Shown here piece by piece: positions 35,237 through 44,258 of a stretch of DNA of 64,000 bases (position 1 is its first letter; each line of letters starts with the position of its first letter). A model generated the notes under the pieces. The model was not told where the DNA came from. It ran no database searches and worked only from the letters and a program-made list of their open reading frames with translations. The translations under genes were made by a program, and so were the position numbers. Source of the stretch: JBHJHP01 sp042219825 (lineage in GTDB: Bacteria > Bacteroidota > Bacteroidia > Bacteroidales > UBA5342); NCBI RefSeq assembly GCF_042219825.1, contig NZ_JBHJHQ010000005.1, positions 372,001-436,000 on the forward strand. The letters run 5' to 3'.

Positions 35237-35806
35237 CTACTTTTTTGCCACCTTTTTAGGTGATATAAACATTGTCATTCGTTTTCCTTCCAGTTTGGGA
35301 AGTTGTTCCACTTTTCCAACTTCCTCCAATTCCTGGGCTAATCTCAGTAATAAAATTTCACCTTGTTCTTTAAACAGGATCGAACGCCCTTTAAAGAATA
35401 CAAAGGCTTTTACTTTAGCCCCTTCGTTTAAAAACTTCTCGGCATGTTTCAGCTTAAAGTTAAAGTCATGTTCATCAGTTTGAGGTCCGAACCGGATCTC
35501 TTTAACAATAACCTTAACCGATTTGGCTTTAATCTCTTTCTGTTTCTTTTTTTGTTGATAAAGAAACTTCTGATAATCAATAATCTTACATACCGGCGGA
35601 TCTGCATTTGGAGAAATCTCAACCAAATCCAAACTTAATTGGTCCGCCATTTTCAAGGCTTCCTGAACGGAATATACACCTTGATTTTCAATGTTATCTC
35701 CGACAACACGTACACTGCGGGCACGAATTTTTTCATTAATTCTGTGCTGTGGTTCCTGTTCCCTTACAGGTCTGCGTCCTCCGCCTCTTGGTCTAAAATC
35801 AGCTAT
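35237..35806 (-). CDS. infC: Translation initiation factor IF-3, probable ATA start
   Basis: IF-3 binds the 30S subunit, checks start-codon/initiator-tRNA pairing and prevents early joining of the subunits. The first ATG in frame (35656) would cut off about 50 residues that are clearly IF-3: RINEKIRARSVRVVGDN and GVYSVQEALKMA. Following the frame up, the only well-spaced site is ATA at 35806-35804, 8 bases after a perfect AGGAGG (minus strand, 35820-35815), giving 189 residues. A non-ATG start is the well-known self-regulation device of infC (E. coli uses ATT), since IF-3 rejects such codons. The C-terminal domain has VKEIRFGPQTDEHDFNFKLKHAEKFL. thrS ends 33 bases upstream. Confidence 0.93.
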   Translation of the reverse strand: MADFRPRGGGRRPVREQEPQHRINEKIRARSVRVVGDNIENQGVYSVQEALKMADQLSLDLVEISPNADPPVCKIIDYQKFLYQQKKKQKEIKAKSVKVIVKEIRFGPQTDEHDFNFKLKHAEKFLNEGAKVKAFVFFKGRSILFKEQGEILLLRLAQELEEVGKVEQLPKLEGKRMTMFISPKKVAKK

Positions 35807-35814
35807 AACTAAAT

Positions 35815-35820
35815 CCTCCT
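35815..35820 (-). promoter_or_regulatory. Shine-Dalgarno of infC
   Basis: A perfect AGGAGG on the minus strand, 8 bases before the ATA codon at 35806. Strong Shine-Dalgarno sites are uncommon in Bacteroidota, and this one decides the infC start. Confidence 0.75.
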
Positions 35821-35839
35821 AAGTTTATTAAACTTTATT

Positions 35840-37777
35840 TTATTTCAACTCGTTTTTTATTTCGTCTTCAACGACCGCCGCAAATTTAGTAATTTTCATT
35901 GAACCCTGATCACCGTCACCTTGTTTTCTGACCGAAACCTCATCATTTTCAGCCTCTTTCTCACCAATGATCAGCATATAAGGAACACGTTTTAATTCGT
36001 TATCCCTGATTTTTCGTCCGATTTTTTCGTTGCGATCGTCAATTTCGGCGCGAATATCGTAATTATTCAGCAGATTTAAAACTTTTCTGCCATATTCGTT
36101 AAATTTCTCACTGATAGGCAGTATGGCTACCTGCTGAGGGGTTAACCACAAGGGGAATTTACCTCCGGTATGTTCAATTAAAACGGCCACAAACCGTTCG
36201 AGTGATCCAAACGGCGCACGGTGTATCATTACCGGACGATGCTTCTGGTCATCACTGCCAATATATTCGAGTTCAAAGCGTTCCGGCAGGTTATAATCAA
36301 CCTGAATGGTTCCCAATTGCCATTTTCTGCCGATGGCATCTTTCACCATGAAATCAAGCTTCGGACCATAAAATGCAGCTTCACCATATTCCACCACGGT
36401 ATTCAGTCCTTTTTCGGCACTCGCTTCAATAATAGCCTGTTCTGCTTTCTCCCAGTTCTCATCGCTGCCAATATACTTTTCCCTGTCTTCTTTATCACGC
36501 AAAGATATTTGCGCTGTATAATCTTTAAAATCAAGAACTTTAAAAATATACAGAATGATATCGATTACACTAATAAACTCTTCCTTCAGCTGATCCGGAC
36601 GGCAAAACAGGTGTGCATCGTCCTGGGTAAAGCCCCTTACACGTGTCAAACCATGTAACTCCCCACTTTGTTCATACCGATATACTGTTCCAAACTCTGC
36701 AAGGCGTAATGGAAGATCTTTATAAGAGCGCGGTTTACTTTTGTAAATCTCACAATGGTGAGGGCAGTTCATTGGTTTCAACAGAAATTCTTCACCTTCT
36801 GCCGGAGTATGTATTGGTTGGAAAGAATCCTGACCATATTTTGCATAATGCCCCGAAGTCACCCACAATTGTTTTAATCCGATATGGGGTGTTATCACCT
36901 GTTCATATCCGGCTTTCTTCTGTACTTTTTTCAAAAATCCTTCCAGGCGCCCGCGTAAATCGGCTCCTTTCGGTAACCATAATGGCAGACCCTGTCCCAC
37001 ATTCTGAGAAAAAGTAAACAGTTCCAGTTCTTTTCCAACTTTCCGATGATCCCTCTTTTTCGCTTCTTCAAGCATGACAAGGTATTCATCCAGCATATTC
37101 TGCTTTGGAAATGTAATACCGTAAATACGTGTGAGCTGCTTACGGGTTTCATCGCCTCTCCAGTAAGCACCGGCAACGCTTAACAACTTTATAGCTTTAA
37201 TTTTGTCGGTGTTCGGCAGGTGCGGGCCACGACACAAATCCGTAAAATGGCCCTGATTATATAATGTGATGGTTCCGTCTTCCAGCTCACTGATCAGTTC
37301 CTGCTTGTATTCATCACCTTTATTGGTAAAATAAGACATGGCATCGGCCTTGGAGATATCCTTGCGGATATACTCATTTTTCTCCCGGGCCAGCTCTTTC
37401 ATTTTAGCTTCAATTTTTGGAAGATCTGCATCGGTAATACTTACATCATCTCCGGGATCAACATCGTAATAAAAGCCGTTTTCAATGGCCGGACCAATAC
37501 CGAATTTGGTTCCGGGATACAATGCCTCAAGGGCTTCAGCCATAAGGTGAGCCGAAGAGTGCCAGAATGCATGCTTGCCTTCTTCATCGTCCCATTTGTG
37601 CAGTACAATTTTGCTGTCTGCTGTGATTGGCCGCGTCAAATCCCATACCTGATCGTTTACCGTTATGGACAAAACCTGTTTAGCCAATCCTGGACTGATG
37701 CTCTGCGCAATATCGTAACCGGTTACCCCCGATTCATACTCTCTGACCGAATTATCCGGAAATGTTATCTTTACCAT
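35840..37777 (-). CDS. thrS: Threonine-tRNA ligase
   Basis: ThrRS charges tRNA-Thr. The 645 residues hold the TGS domain (1-60), the editing domain with HSSAHLMAEALEALYPG (about 75-220), the class II catalytic core with motif 2 RYEQSGELHGLTRVRGFTQDDAH and zinc ligands around LKPMNCPHHCEIY, motif 3 HRAPFGSLERF, and the anticodon-binding domain at the end. First gene of thrS-infC-rpmI-rplT. A promoter with TATCTTTG lies 25 bases before its start. Confidence 0.98.
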   Translation of the reverse strand: MVKITFPDNSVREYESGVTGYDIAQSISPGLAKQVLSITVNDQVWDLTRPITADSKIVLHKWDDEEGKHAFWHSSAHLMAEALEALYPGTKFGIGPAIENGFYYDVDPGDDVSITDADLPKIEAKMKELAREKNEYIRKDISKADAMSYFTNKGDEYKQELISELEDGTITLYNQGHFTDLCRGPHLPNTDKIKAIKLLSVAGAYWRGDETRKQLTRIYGITFPKQNMLDEYLVMLEEAKKRDHRKVGKELELFTFSQNVGQGLPLWLPKGADLRGRLEGFLKKVQKKAGYEQVITPHIGLKQLWVTSGHYAKYGQDSFQPIHTPAEGEEFLLKPMNCPHHCEIYKSKPRSYKDLPLRLAEFGTVYRYEQSGELHGLTRVRGFTQDDAHLFCRPDQLKEEFISVIDIILYIFKVLDFKDYTAQISLRDKEDREKYIGSDENWEKAEQAIIEASAEKGLNTVVEYGEAAFYGPKLDFMVKDAIGRKWQLGTIQVDYNLPERFELEYIGSDDQKHRPVMIHRAPFGSLERFVAVLIEHTGGKFPLWLTPQQVAILPISEKFNEYGRKVLNLLNNYDIRAEIDDRNEKIGRKIRDNELKRVPYMLIIGEKEAENDEVSVRKQGDGDQGSMKITKFAAVVEDEIKNELK

Positions 37778-37801
37778 TTAATTTTAAGCTTTTACGGTCG
37801 G

Positions 37802-37833
37802 CAAAGATAACTATTTTTCAAAAACAAGAACAA
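37802..37833 (-). promoter_or_regulatory. thrS operon promoter
   Basis: On the minus strand TTG (37833-37831), 21 bases, then TATCTTTG (37809-37802) match the Bacteroidota -33/-7 pattern. The -7 box lies 24 bases before the thrS ATG, so the leader would be very short, and no T-box or other leader control is seen. Confidence 0.5.
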
Positions 37834-37903
37834 CTAAACGGTGTTATAAATAGGTATCAAAACGGGTTAATTTTTACCCGAAATTACGAAACAAGGCAAA
37901 CCC

Positions 37904-38671
37904 ATGATTGATGAAGAATTAAAAGAACTGCTCGATTTTAAAGCAGAACAATATAACAATACAGCATTTGTTGCAGATGATCCGGTTCTGGTGCCCCATC
38001 TTTTCACTGAAAGAGGAGACATTGAAGTTGCCGGTTTTTTAACGGCCATTATTTCCTGGGGACAACGCACCACCATTATTAACAATGCCAAACGATTGAT
38101 GGAACTGATGGACGACAGTCCGTTTGATTTTGTGATGAACCATACCAAAAACGATCTGTACCTGTTCGATGATTTTGTGCACCGCACCCTTAATTCCACG
38201 GATCTTAAATTCATACTCCGTAGTCTTCAAAACATTCTCCGAACGTTTGGCACACTGGAAACACCATTTACCATTCCGTTTCAAACCGAAGAAAACCTGT
38301 ATCGCGGAATCGGGCACTTCCGGGATTTATTCTTTGGCATAGCCCATCCGGTTCGCACATTAAAACACATTCCGAACATAGAGAAAGGTTCGACCGGCAA
38401 ACGACTGAACATGTTTTTGCGCTGGATGGTACGGAATGATAAAAAAGGTGTGGATTTTGGGATCTGGAATCAGTTTAAACCATCTCAGCTTTATTTGCCA
38501 CTGGATGTACACACTGCCAATGCCTCAAAAAAACTGGGACTGCTTACCCGAAAAGCCAACGACTGGAAAGCCGTTTTGGAGGTCACGTTGAAACTCCGCG
38601 AACTTGATCCTGAAGATCCTGTAAAATATGATTTTGCCTTGTTTGGGTTAAGCAGGTTCGATAAAATTTAA
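37904..38671 (+). CDS. TIGR02757 (DUF2400) family protein
   Basis: A 255-residue protein of the TIGR02757 family, widespread in Bacteroidota and other phyla and of unknown function. Recognisable pieces are ERGDIEVAGFLTAIISWGQR, FVHRTLNSTDLKFILRSL, MFLRWMVRNDKKGVDFGIW and LYLPLDVHTANASKKLGLL. These patterns recall helix-hairpin-helix DNA glycosylase-like proteins, but no reaction is established. It is divergent from thrS (126 bases) and stands alone. Confidence 0.85.
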   Translation: MIDEELKELLDFKAEQYNNTAFVADDPVLVPHLFTERGDIEVAGFLTAIISWGQRTTIINNAKRLMELMDDSPFDFVMNHTKNDLYLFDDFVHRTLNSTDLKFILRSLQNILRTFGTLETPFTIPFQTEENLYRGIGHFRDLFFGIAHPVRTLKHIPNIEKGSTGKRLNMFLRWMVRNDKKGVDFGIWNQFKPSQLYLPLDVHTANASKKLGLLTRKANDWKAVLEVTLKLRELDPEDPVKYDFALFGLSRFDKI

Positions 38672-38722
38672 TAATATCCGTAACGAAAGTTCAACGCACA
38701 TTCGCACGCTCATTAACGAAAA

Positions 38723-38749
38723 AAGCGGAACAACATCATTGCCCCGCTT
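38723..38749. terminator. Possible bidirectional terminator
   Basis: AAGCGG (38723-38728) and CCGCTT (38744-38749) form a 6-bp GC-rich stem with a 15-base loop between the converging TIGR02757 and dapL genes, followed by TCTTTATTTC on the plus strand. The large loop makes it a weak candidate. Confidence 0.4.
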
Positions 38750-38807
38750 ATCTTTATTTCTGACACTTATATCTTGCGTCTTGATTCTTGGTTCTTGTGT
38801 CTAAAAA

Positions 38808-40031
38808 TCACATTTTTTTAATTCTGTCCATCGCTTCGATCACATTTTCGCGTGATGCAAAAGCTGAAAAACGGAAGTATGTTTCACCGGATGGGCCAAA
38901 ACCTGAACCCGGAGTTCCAACCACATGTGACTCATTCAGGAACAAATCAAACAAATCCCACGATTTAGTCTCACCTTTTTTAACCCACACATACGGTGCA
39001 TTTACACCACCAAATACCTTAAAGCCCATTTCCACAAGGCTTTCACGCATGATGCGCGCATTCTCCATGTAATAATCAATAATATCCTGCACCTCTTTTT
39101 TACCTTCTTCGGTATAAATTCCTGTTGCTGCTTTCTGAACAGGATACGAAGCACCGTTGAATTTGGTGGAATGCCTTCGCGACCACAACGGGTGAACCGG
39201 TTTGGCTTCACCATCTTTTGTATATGCCATCAAGTCTTTCGGAATCACTGTAAAACCCAAACGTGTTCCGGTAAATCCTGCTTTTTTGGAAAAACTGCGG
39301 AATTCGATAGCTACTTCCCTTGCGCCTTCAATTTCATAGATGGAATGTGGCACATCATTTTCGGTAATGAAGGCTTCATAAGCTGCATCAAATAAAATAA
39401 TGGATTTATTGGCTTTGGCATAATCCACCCATTTTTTCAACTCATCTTTGGTGGCGGTTGTTCCAGTCGGGTTATTTGGGTAACACAAAAAGATAATATC
39501 CACCTTTTCAGTTGGCAGTGCAGGGATAAATCCATTTTCCGCATTGCATGGCATATAAACCAGACCTTCATAATAACCGGTATCCAGTTTTAAACCGGTT
39601 CTGCCCCCCATAACAGAAGTATCCACATACACCGGGTAAACAGGATCCTGTACCGCTATTTTATTATCGGCTCCGAAAATCTCCAGTATATTACCGGTAT
39701 CGCATTTGGATCCGTCGGAAACAAAAATTTCATCCGCTTTAACGTCCACACCTTTATCCTGATAGTCGTTTTTTGCAATGGCATCGCGTAAAAAGGCATA
39801 GCCCTGTTCCGGACCGTATCCCTTAAACGTTTCCGGTTTGGCCATATCTGCAACACCTTCCTGAAAGGCTTTGATTACTGAAGGAACCAATGGCATGGTA
39901 ACATCACCAATTCCCATCTTTATTACATCAGCGTTGGGGTTATTCTTTTGAAACTCTGCTACTCTTCTTCCGATTTCAGGAAACAAATATCCTGCCTGTA
40001 ATTTTAAATAATTTTCGTTTATCTGAGCCAT
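38808..40031 (-). CDS. dapL: LL-diaminopimelate aminotransferase
   Basis: DapL makes LL-diaminopimelate directly from tetrahydrodipicolinate and glutamate, by-passing DapC/D/E. It is a PLP fold-type I enzyme; the Schiff-base Lys is in FRSFSKKAGFTGTRLGF, with VDIIFLCYPNNPTGT and the N-terminal NYLKLQAGYLFPEIGRRV and MGIGDVTMPL typical of DapL. The open frame reaches 40142, but ATG 40031 (MAQINENYLKL) gives 407 residues, normal for DapL. It is divergent from lysA with only 53 bases between; a TATATTTG box on the minus strand (40055-40048) may be its -7 element. Confidence 0.95.
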   Translation of the reverse strand: MAQINENYLKLQAGYLFPEIGRRVAEFQKNNPNADVIKMGIGDVTMPLVPSVIKAFQEGVADMAKPETFKGYGPEQGYAFLRDAIAKNDYQDKGVDVKADEIFVSDGSKCDTGNILEIFGADNKIAVQDPVYPVYVDTSVMGGRTGLKLDTGYYEGLVYMPCNAENGFIPALPTEKVDIIFLCYPNNPTGTTATKDELKKWVDYAKANKSIILFDAAYEAFITENDVPHSIYEIEGAREVAIEFRSFSKKAGFTGTRLGFTVIPKDLMAYTKDGEAKPVHPLWSRRHSTKFNGASYPVQKAATGIYTEEGKKEVQDIIDYYMENARIMRESLVEMGFKVFGGVNAPYVWVKKGETKSWDLFDLFLNESHVVGTPGSGFGPSGETYFRFSAFASRENVIEAMDRIKKM

Positions 40032-40047
40032 ATTATTAATTTTGCTG

Positions 40048-40055
40048 CAAATATA
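40048..40055 (-). promoter_or_regulatory. Possible dapL -7 box
   Basis: TATATTTG on the minus strand, matching TAnnTTTG, 16 bases before the dapL start, within the 53-base dapL-lysA divergent region. The nearest TTG upstream box is at a longer than usual distance. Confidence 0.4.
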
Positions 40056-40084
40056 TAGAAAACAAAATAATCGATATAACAACA

Positions 40085-41338
40085 ATGAATTACATTTATT
40101 CGGAAATAACCGGCAGAACCAACTTCTTTGGGAATACAACACCTGCCGAGTTAGTGGAAAAATACGGCACTCCTCTTTATGTTTACAATGAAAATATCTT
40201 ACGCAAGCGATGCAGGGAACTGAAGAATCTTGTAAACTATGAGAATTTTATCGTCAATTATTCTGCCAAGGCCAACAGCAATCTTGAATTGCTTAAGATT
40301 GTGCATGACGAAGGCTTATATGTGGATGCTATGTCGCCCGGTGAGATTTTTGTCAACCTGAAAGCCGGTTTTTCTCCCGAACAGATTTTTTATATCAGCA
40401 ATAATGTTGATGATGCAGAGTTTCAGTACGCCATTGATGCCGGTGTTAAAATCTCGGTTGACTCCCTTTCACAACTAGAAAAATATGGCAAACTGAATCC
40501 GGGCGGAGAAGTGACGTTTCGACTGAATCCGGGTGTCGGAGCAGGGCATCACAAGAAAGTGGTTACCGGTGGTAAAAAGACCAAATTCGGTATTGAGATG
40601 CGCTTTCTGGAAGACATTAAAACCATTGTTGAAAAATACAATCTTAAAGTGATCGGCATCAACCAGCATATCGGATCTCTGTTTATGGAAGGCGATGCCT
40701 ATGCTGAAAGCGCTGCAGCCATTCTTGAATTTGCCAAGGAATTTAAAGATCTCGAATTTATCGATTTGGGTGGTGGATTCGGCATTCCGTATCACAAACA
40801 GGAAGGTCAGGCACGTCTGGACCTGCAATCACTGGGCGCCAGAATTACAGAAATCATCAACAGGTTTGTGCAGGAATACGGTAAGGAGATCCAGTTTAAA
40901 ATTGAACCGGGACGTTACATCGCTGCCGAATGTGGTGTGCTGCTTGGAAAGGTACATACAACCAAGGAAAATTACGATCTTAAATATATTGGAACTGATC
41001 TCGGATTTAATGTACTGGTCCGTCCGATGATGTACGACTCACATCACGACGTGGAAATCTATCGCACCAGCGATAAAGTCTCGACCAAAAAGGAATCCGT
41101 AAGAATCGTCGGAAATATCTGCGAAACAGGCGATATTATTGCAAAAGACCGGGAATTGCCGGAAATATTTGAAGACGATATTATTGGCGTACTGGACGCC
41201 GGTGCTTACGGTATGGTTATGGCATCTAACTACAACAACCGCCTTCGTCCAGCCGAAGTACTGATTGATAAAGATGGGAATGAACGGCTGACCCGCAAAC
41301 GTGACACCCTGGAAGATCTGGTTCGTAATTTTGTATAA
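40085..41338 (+). CDS. lysA: Diaminopimelate decarboxylase
   Basis: LysA decarboxylates meso-diaminopimelate to L-lysine. It is a PLP enzyme of alanine-racemase fold III: the cofactor Lys is in NYSAKANSNLELLK, the phosphate-binding loop in DLGGGFGIPY, the carboxylate-binding Arg in IEPGRYIAAECG, and the partner-subunit Cys in ICETGDIIAKDRELP, followed by AGAYGMVMASNYNNR. 417 residues is standard. dapF-like begins 11 bases after its stop. It is the first gene of a long plus-strand run of lysine and cell-surface sugar genes. Confidence 0.93.
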   Translation: MNYIYSEITGRTNFFGNTTPAELVEKYGTPLYVYNENILRKRCRELKNLVNYENFIVNYSAKANSNLELLKIVHDEGLYVDAMSPGEIFVNLKAGFSPEQIFYISNNVDDAEFQYAIDAGVKISVDSLSQLEKYGKLNPGGEVTFRLNPGVGAGHHKKVVTGGKKTKFGIEMRFLEDIKTIVEKYNLKVIGINQHIGSLFMEGDAYAESAAAILEFAKEFKDLEFIDLGGGFGIPYHKQEGQARLDLQSLGARITEIINRFVQEYGKEIQFKIEPGRYIAAECGVLLGKVHTTKENYDLKYIGTDLGFNVLVRPMMYDSHHDVEIYRTSDKVSTKKESVRIVGNICETGDIIAKDRELPEIFEDDIIGVLDAGAYGMVMASNYNNRLRPAEVLIDKDGNERLTRKRDTLEDLVRNFV

Positions 41339-41349
41339 ACTGTTTTACG

Positions 41350-42228
41350 ATGGAAACAAACTACTTTATAAAATCCCATGGCCTCGGCAACGACTATATT
41401 GTAATGGAGGCTGCCAAAATAAGCTTTGAACTTACCCAAAATGCCATCAAACGCATTTGTAATATCCACTACGGAATAGGTTCAGACGGAATTCTTTTAA
41501 AAATTGATTCTGACAAAGCCGACTTTGGCTTAAAAATTTACAATCCGGATGGTTCAGAAGCGGAAAAAAGCGGAAACGGTCTGCGTATATTCTGTAAATA
41601 CCTGTACGATTACGGATTTGCCAATTCAAAAAAATTTACCGTTGAAACGCTGGGTGGATTAGTAACTGCAGAAATTATCGAAGAGGAAAATGGTAAAGCC
41701 AAACTGATTTCAGTGGACATGGGTAAAGCCATTTTTGAAAGCCGTAAGATTCCTGTAGATTCCGATAAACCGGAGTTTATTGCCGAAACCATTCAGGCCG
41801 GTGATAAATCGTTTGAGGTTAACTGCGTGTCTGTTGGCAATCCGCATTGCGTCGTTATTAAAGATGCGCTGGATGAAAAAGAAATCAAAACTTACGGAAC
41901 ATATCTTGAAAATCATAAATTGTTTCCGAACCGTATCAATGTGCAATTTGCCAAAGCCATATCACGGAACGAAGCACGCATTTTAATCTGGGAACGTGGT
42001 GCAGGATGGACACTGGCTTCAGGGAGTTCATCATGCGCAGCTGCCTGCGCACTTAAAAAGAGAGGCCTTGTTGATGGCGACATCACCATGAATATGATTG
42101 GCGGTGTTCTGAAAATTCAGATTGACGAGGAATGGAACATCAGAATGACCGGAGAAGTCCGTGAAATTGGACGCGGTATTCTGACCGAAGAAATGATTTC
42201 GGACCTTGAGATTCCTATTTTAGAATAA
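41350..42228 (+). CDS. Diaminopimelate epimerase-family protein with both catalytic Cys replaced by Ser
   Basis: Clear DapF fold over 292 residues: HGLGNDYIVME, HYGIGSDGILL, NPDGSEAE, SVGNPHCVV and ERGAG in the expected order. True DapF uses two cysteines, in MCGNG and ACGTGA, to take and give the proton at the alpha carbon. Here the first is Ser74 (EKSGNGLRIF) and the second Ser224 (LASGSSSCAAA), and the residue normally Glu in GAGET is Trp220. With both bases lost it should not work as a normal epimerase. It could be a paralogue with another reaction, a non-catalytic subunit, or an epimerase with a changed mechanism. It is 11 bases after lysA, so a link to DAP is implied. No cysteine-type dapF is in the window, so I give no symbol. 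Confidence 0.85.
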   Translation: METNYFIKSHGLGNDYIVMEAAKISFELTQNAIKRICNIHYGIGSDGILLKIDSDKADFGLKIYNPDGSEAEKSGNGLRIFCKYLYDYGFANSKKFTVETLGGLVTAEIIEEENGKAKLISVDMGKAIFESRKIPVDSDKPEFIAETIQAGDKSFEVNCVSVGNPHCVVIKDALDEKEIKTYGTYLENHKLFPNRINVQFAKAISRNEARILIWERGAGWTLASGSSSCAAACALKKRGLVDGDITMNMIGGVLKIQIDEEWNIRMTGEVREIGRGILTEEMISDLEIPILE

Positions 42229-42273
42229 ATTGTTTTACAGATTCTCATTTTCTGTAATTGTTAATGTTTTCGC

Positions 42274-43038
42274 ATGGAGAAACTAACGGTAATCATTCCA
42301 ACACTGAATGAGGCCCACAATATCGGGTCTCTTTTAGAACAGATTGATTTTGCCGACGAAATAATTGTTATCGACTCCTACAGTTCGGATGATACTGTAG
42401 CAATTGCAAAGAAGTTCAAGACAACAATTATCCAGCGAAAATTTGACAATTTCTCAAACCAAAAGAACTTTGCCATAGACACAGCTAAAAACTCGTGGAT
42501 CTTTTTAATAGATGCAGACGAAAGAGTTCCCGAAAAACTAAAAGAAGAAGTACTCGGTATTATTAATTCCGACACCAAAATTGACGGATTCTGGATATAC
42601 AGGACGAACTTTTTTATGGGCAGAAAACTGCGCTTTTCAGGCATCCAAAAAGATAAAGTTTTACGTCTTTTCAGAAAGGAAAGTTGCCGGTATAACGGGA
42701 AGCTGGTTCATGAAGAAATAGAAACAAAAGGCAAGACGGTGTTTCTGAAAAACAGGTTCGACCACTATTCATTTCATAATTCCGTGTCATACAAAAATAA
42801 ACTGGACAAATATGCCCGGCTTCAATCCGTTGAATATGACAAAAAAATTAAACGTGTTTCTTTCTATCACCTGATTATTAAACCGGCATTCCGTTTTTTT
42901 AAACACTACATTATGGGATTAGGAATCTTTGACGGATATCCGGGATTGAAATATGCGTATTATCAAATGCATACGGTATACCTGCGATATGCATATGTAA
43001 AACAACTCAAAAAAACGAATTCATTACAATCAAGTTGA
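42274..43038 (+). CDS. GT2 glycosyltransferase (WaaE/KdtX-like)
   Basis: A 254-residue GT-A-fold family 2 glycosyltransferase: VIIPTLNEAHNIGSLLEQ at the start, EIIVIDSYSSDDTVAIAKKF, NQKNFAIDTAKNSWIFLIDADERVP with the DxD-type DAD metal motif, then GRKLRFSGIQKDKVLRLF. This set is typical of the WaaE/KdtX branch that adds sugars to lipopolysaccharide core. A short hydrophobic or amphipathic stretch near FFKHYIMGLGIFDGYPG probably touches the membrane. Followed by two more glycosyltransferases, so an LPS or surface-polysaccharide role is likely. Confidence 0.85.
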   Translation: MEKLTVIIPTLNEAHNIGSLLEQIDFADEIIVIDSYSSDDTVAIAKKFKTTIIQRKFDNFSNQKNFAIDTAKNSWIFLIDADERVPEKLKEEVLGIINSDTKIDGFWIYRTNFFMGRKLRFSGIQKDKVLRLFRKESCRYNGKLVHEEIETKGKTVFLKNRFDHYSFHNSVSYKNKLDKYARLQSVEYDKKIKRVSFYHLIIKPAFRFFKHYIMGLGIFDGYPGLKYAYYQMHTVYLRYAYVKQLKKTNSLQSS

Positions 43039-43123
43039 TATTTCAAAATCAATAACTTTCCTTTAAATTTACCATTTGAGGAGAAAATTCATTAGATTTA
43101 CATACATTTAAAACCCTACTATA

Positions 43124-44254
43124 GTGCGGATAGGATACGATGCAAAACAAATATTCTATAATAAAGGAGGCCTTGGCAACTATGGGCGCAATACCGTATT
43201 TTATCTGTCCAGACATATAAAAAATCACGAATACTATTTATATACGCCGTCATTAAGGAAGGCCATCAATTTTGACTTAAACGGGAACATGGATAATGTT
43301 ACCATTAAAACGCCTCCGATGGTTTTACAGGGTCCGTTTAAATCGATATGGCGAACGCGTAATATTGTGCCACAACTTGGCAGGGACAAAATTGAAATCT
43401 ACCATGGCTTAGGGAACGAACTTCCTGTTAGTATTCAGCGCAAAAAGAACATTAAAACCATCGTTACCATTCATGACCTTATATTTCTGCGTTATCCCCA
43501 GTTTTATAAGGATCTTGACCGGTGGACATATAAGAAGAAATTCCTGTTTAGTTCTGAAATTGCGGATACCATAGTAGCGGTGAGCAAACAAACACAGCAG
43601 GATTTAATTGAATTTTATAAAGTATCCCCTCAGAAAATCCGGGTGGTCTATCAGGGTTGTGATCAGCTTTACTTTGAAAAACGTACACAGGAAGAACTGC
43701 AAGCGGTACGTGAAAAATTCAATCTCCCGGAGAATTTCATCCTTTCGGTTGGAACCATAGAAGAACGAAAAAATCTGCTAACAGTGGTGCGTACCCTTTT
43801 CCATAAACGCATCGATATCCCATTGGTAGCTGTTGGACAACGTACCGAATATACCGAAAAAGTTAGAGAATATGTTAAACGCCGGAAGATGGATAACCGG
43901 GTCATCCTGATCCACAATGCCAGTAACTACGAATTATCGTGTATTTACCGAATGGCAGGTATGACCATCTATCCTTCTTTTTTCGAAGGCTTCGGCATTC
44001 CGGTTATCGAGTCGCTGGCTACAGGCATTCCGGTAATAACATCAAAAGGAACCTGTCTTCGTGAGGCTGGTGGTGATGCCGCATGGTATATCAATCCGGG
44101 CAGTATGGAAGAAATCGGGCATGCCATACAAACCTTGTCTAGTGATTCAGACAAGCGTGCAGAAATGATCGAAAAAGGCTATAAACATGTACGGAAATTC
44201 ACAGGAGAGAATGTTGCCCGCAACCTTAACAGGATCTATAACTACATGAAATAA
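43124..44254 (+). CDS. GT4-type glycosyltransferase, GTG start
   Basis: A 376-residue GT-B-fold enzyme of the mannosyltransferase-like family 4. N-terminal MRIGYDAKQIFYNKGGLGNYG has the Gly-rich acceptor-side loop, and the C-terminal half has SVGTIEERKNLLTVV, then YPSFFEGFGIPVIESLATG with the conserved E-x7-E nucleotide-sugar motif. The frame starts with GTG at 43124; there is no ATG near the conserved start. It follows the first GT2 gene by 85 bases and precedes the second by 4. Confidence 0.85.
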   Translation: MRIGYDAKQIFYNKGGLGNYGRNTVFYLSRHIKNHEYYLYTPSLRKAINFDLNGNMDNVTIKTPPMVLQGPFKSIWRTRNIVPQLGRDKIEIYHGLGNELPVSIQRKKNIKTIVTIHDLIFLRYPQFYKDLDRWTYKKKFLFSSEIADTIVAVSKQTQQDLIEFYKVSPQKIRVVYQGCDQLYFEKRTQEELQAVREKFNLPENFILSVGTIEERKNLLTVVRTLFHKRIDIPLVAVGQRTEYTEKVREYVKRRKMDNRVILIHNASNYELSCIYRMAGMTIYPSFFEGFGIPVIESLATGIPVITSKGTCLREAGGDAAWYINPGSMEEIGHAIQTLSSDSDKRAEMIEKGYKHVRKFTGENVARNLNRIYNYMK

Positions 44255-44258
44255 CCAA

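Noticed and set aside
35237..35656. A short 139-residue IF-3 starting at ATG 35656
   Set aside because: It would drop the conserved INEKIRAR N-terminal region, which is in frame behind a perfect Shine-Dalgarno.
35840..37903. T-box or other leader control upstream of thrS
   Set aside because: The -7 box is only 24 bases before the ATG, leaving no room for a leader structure.
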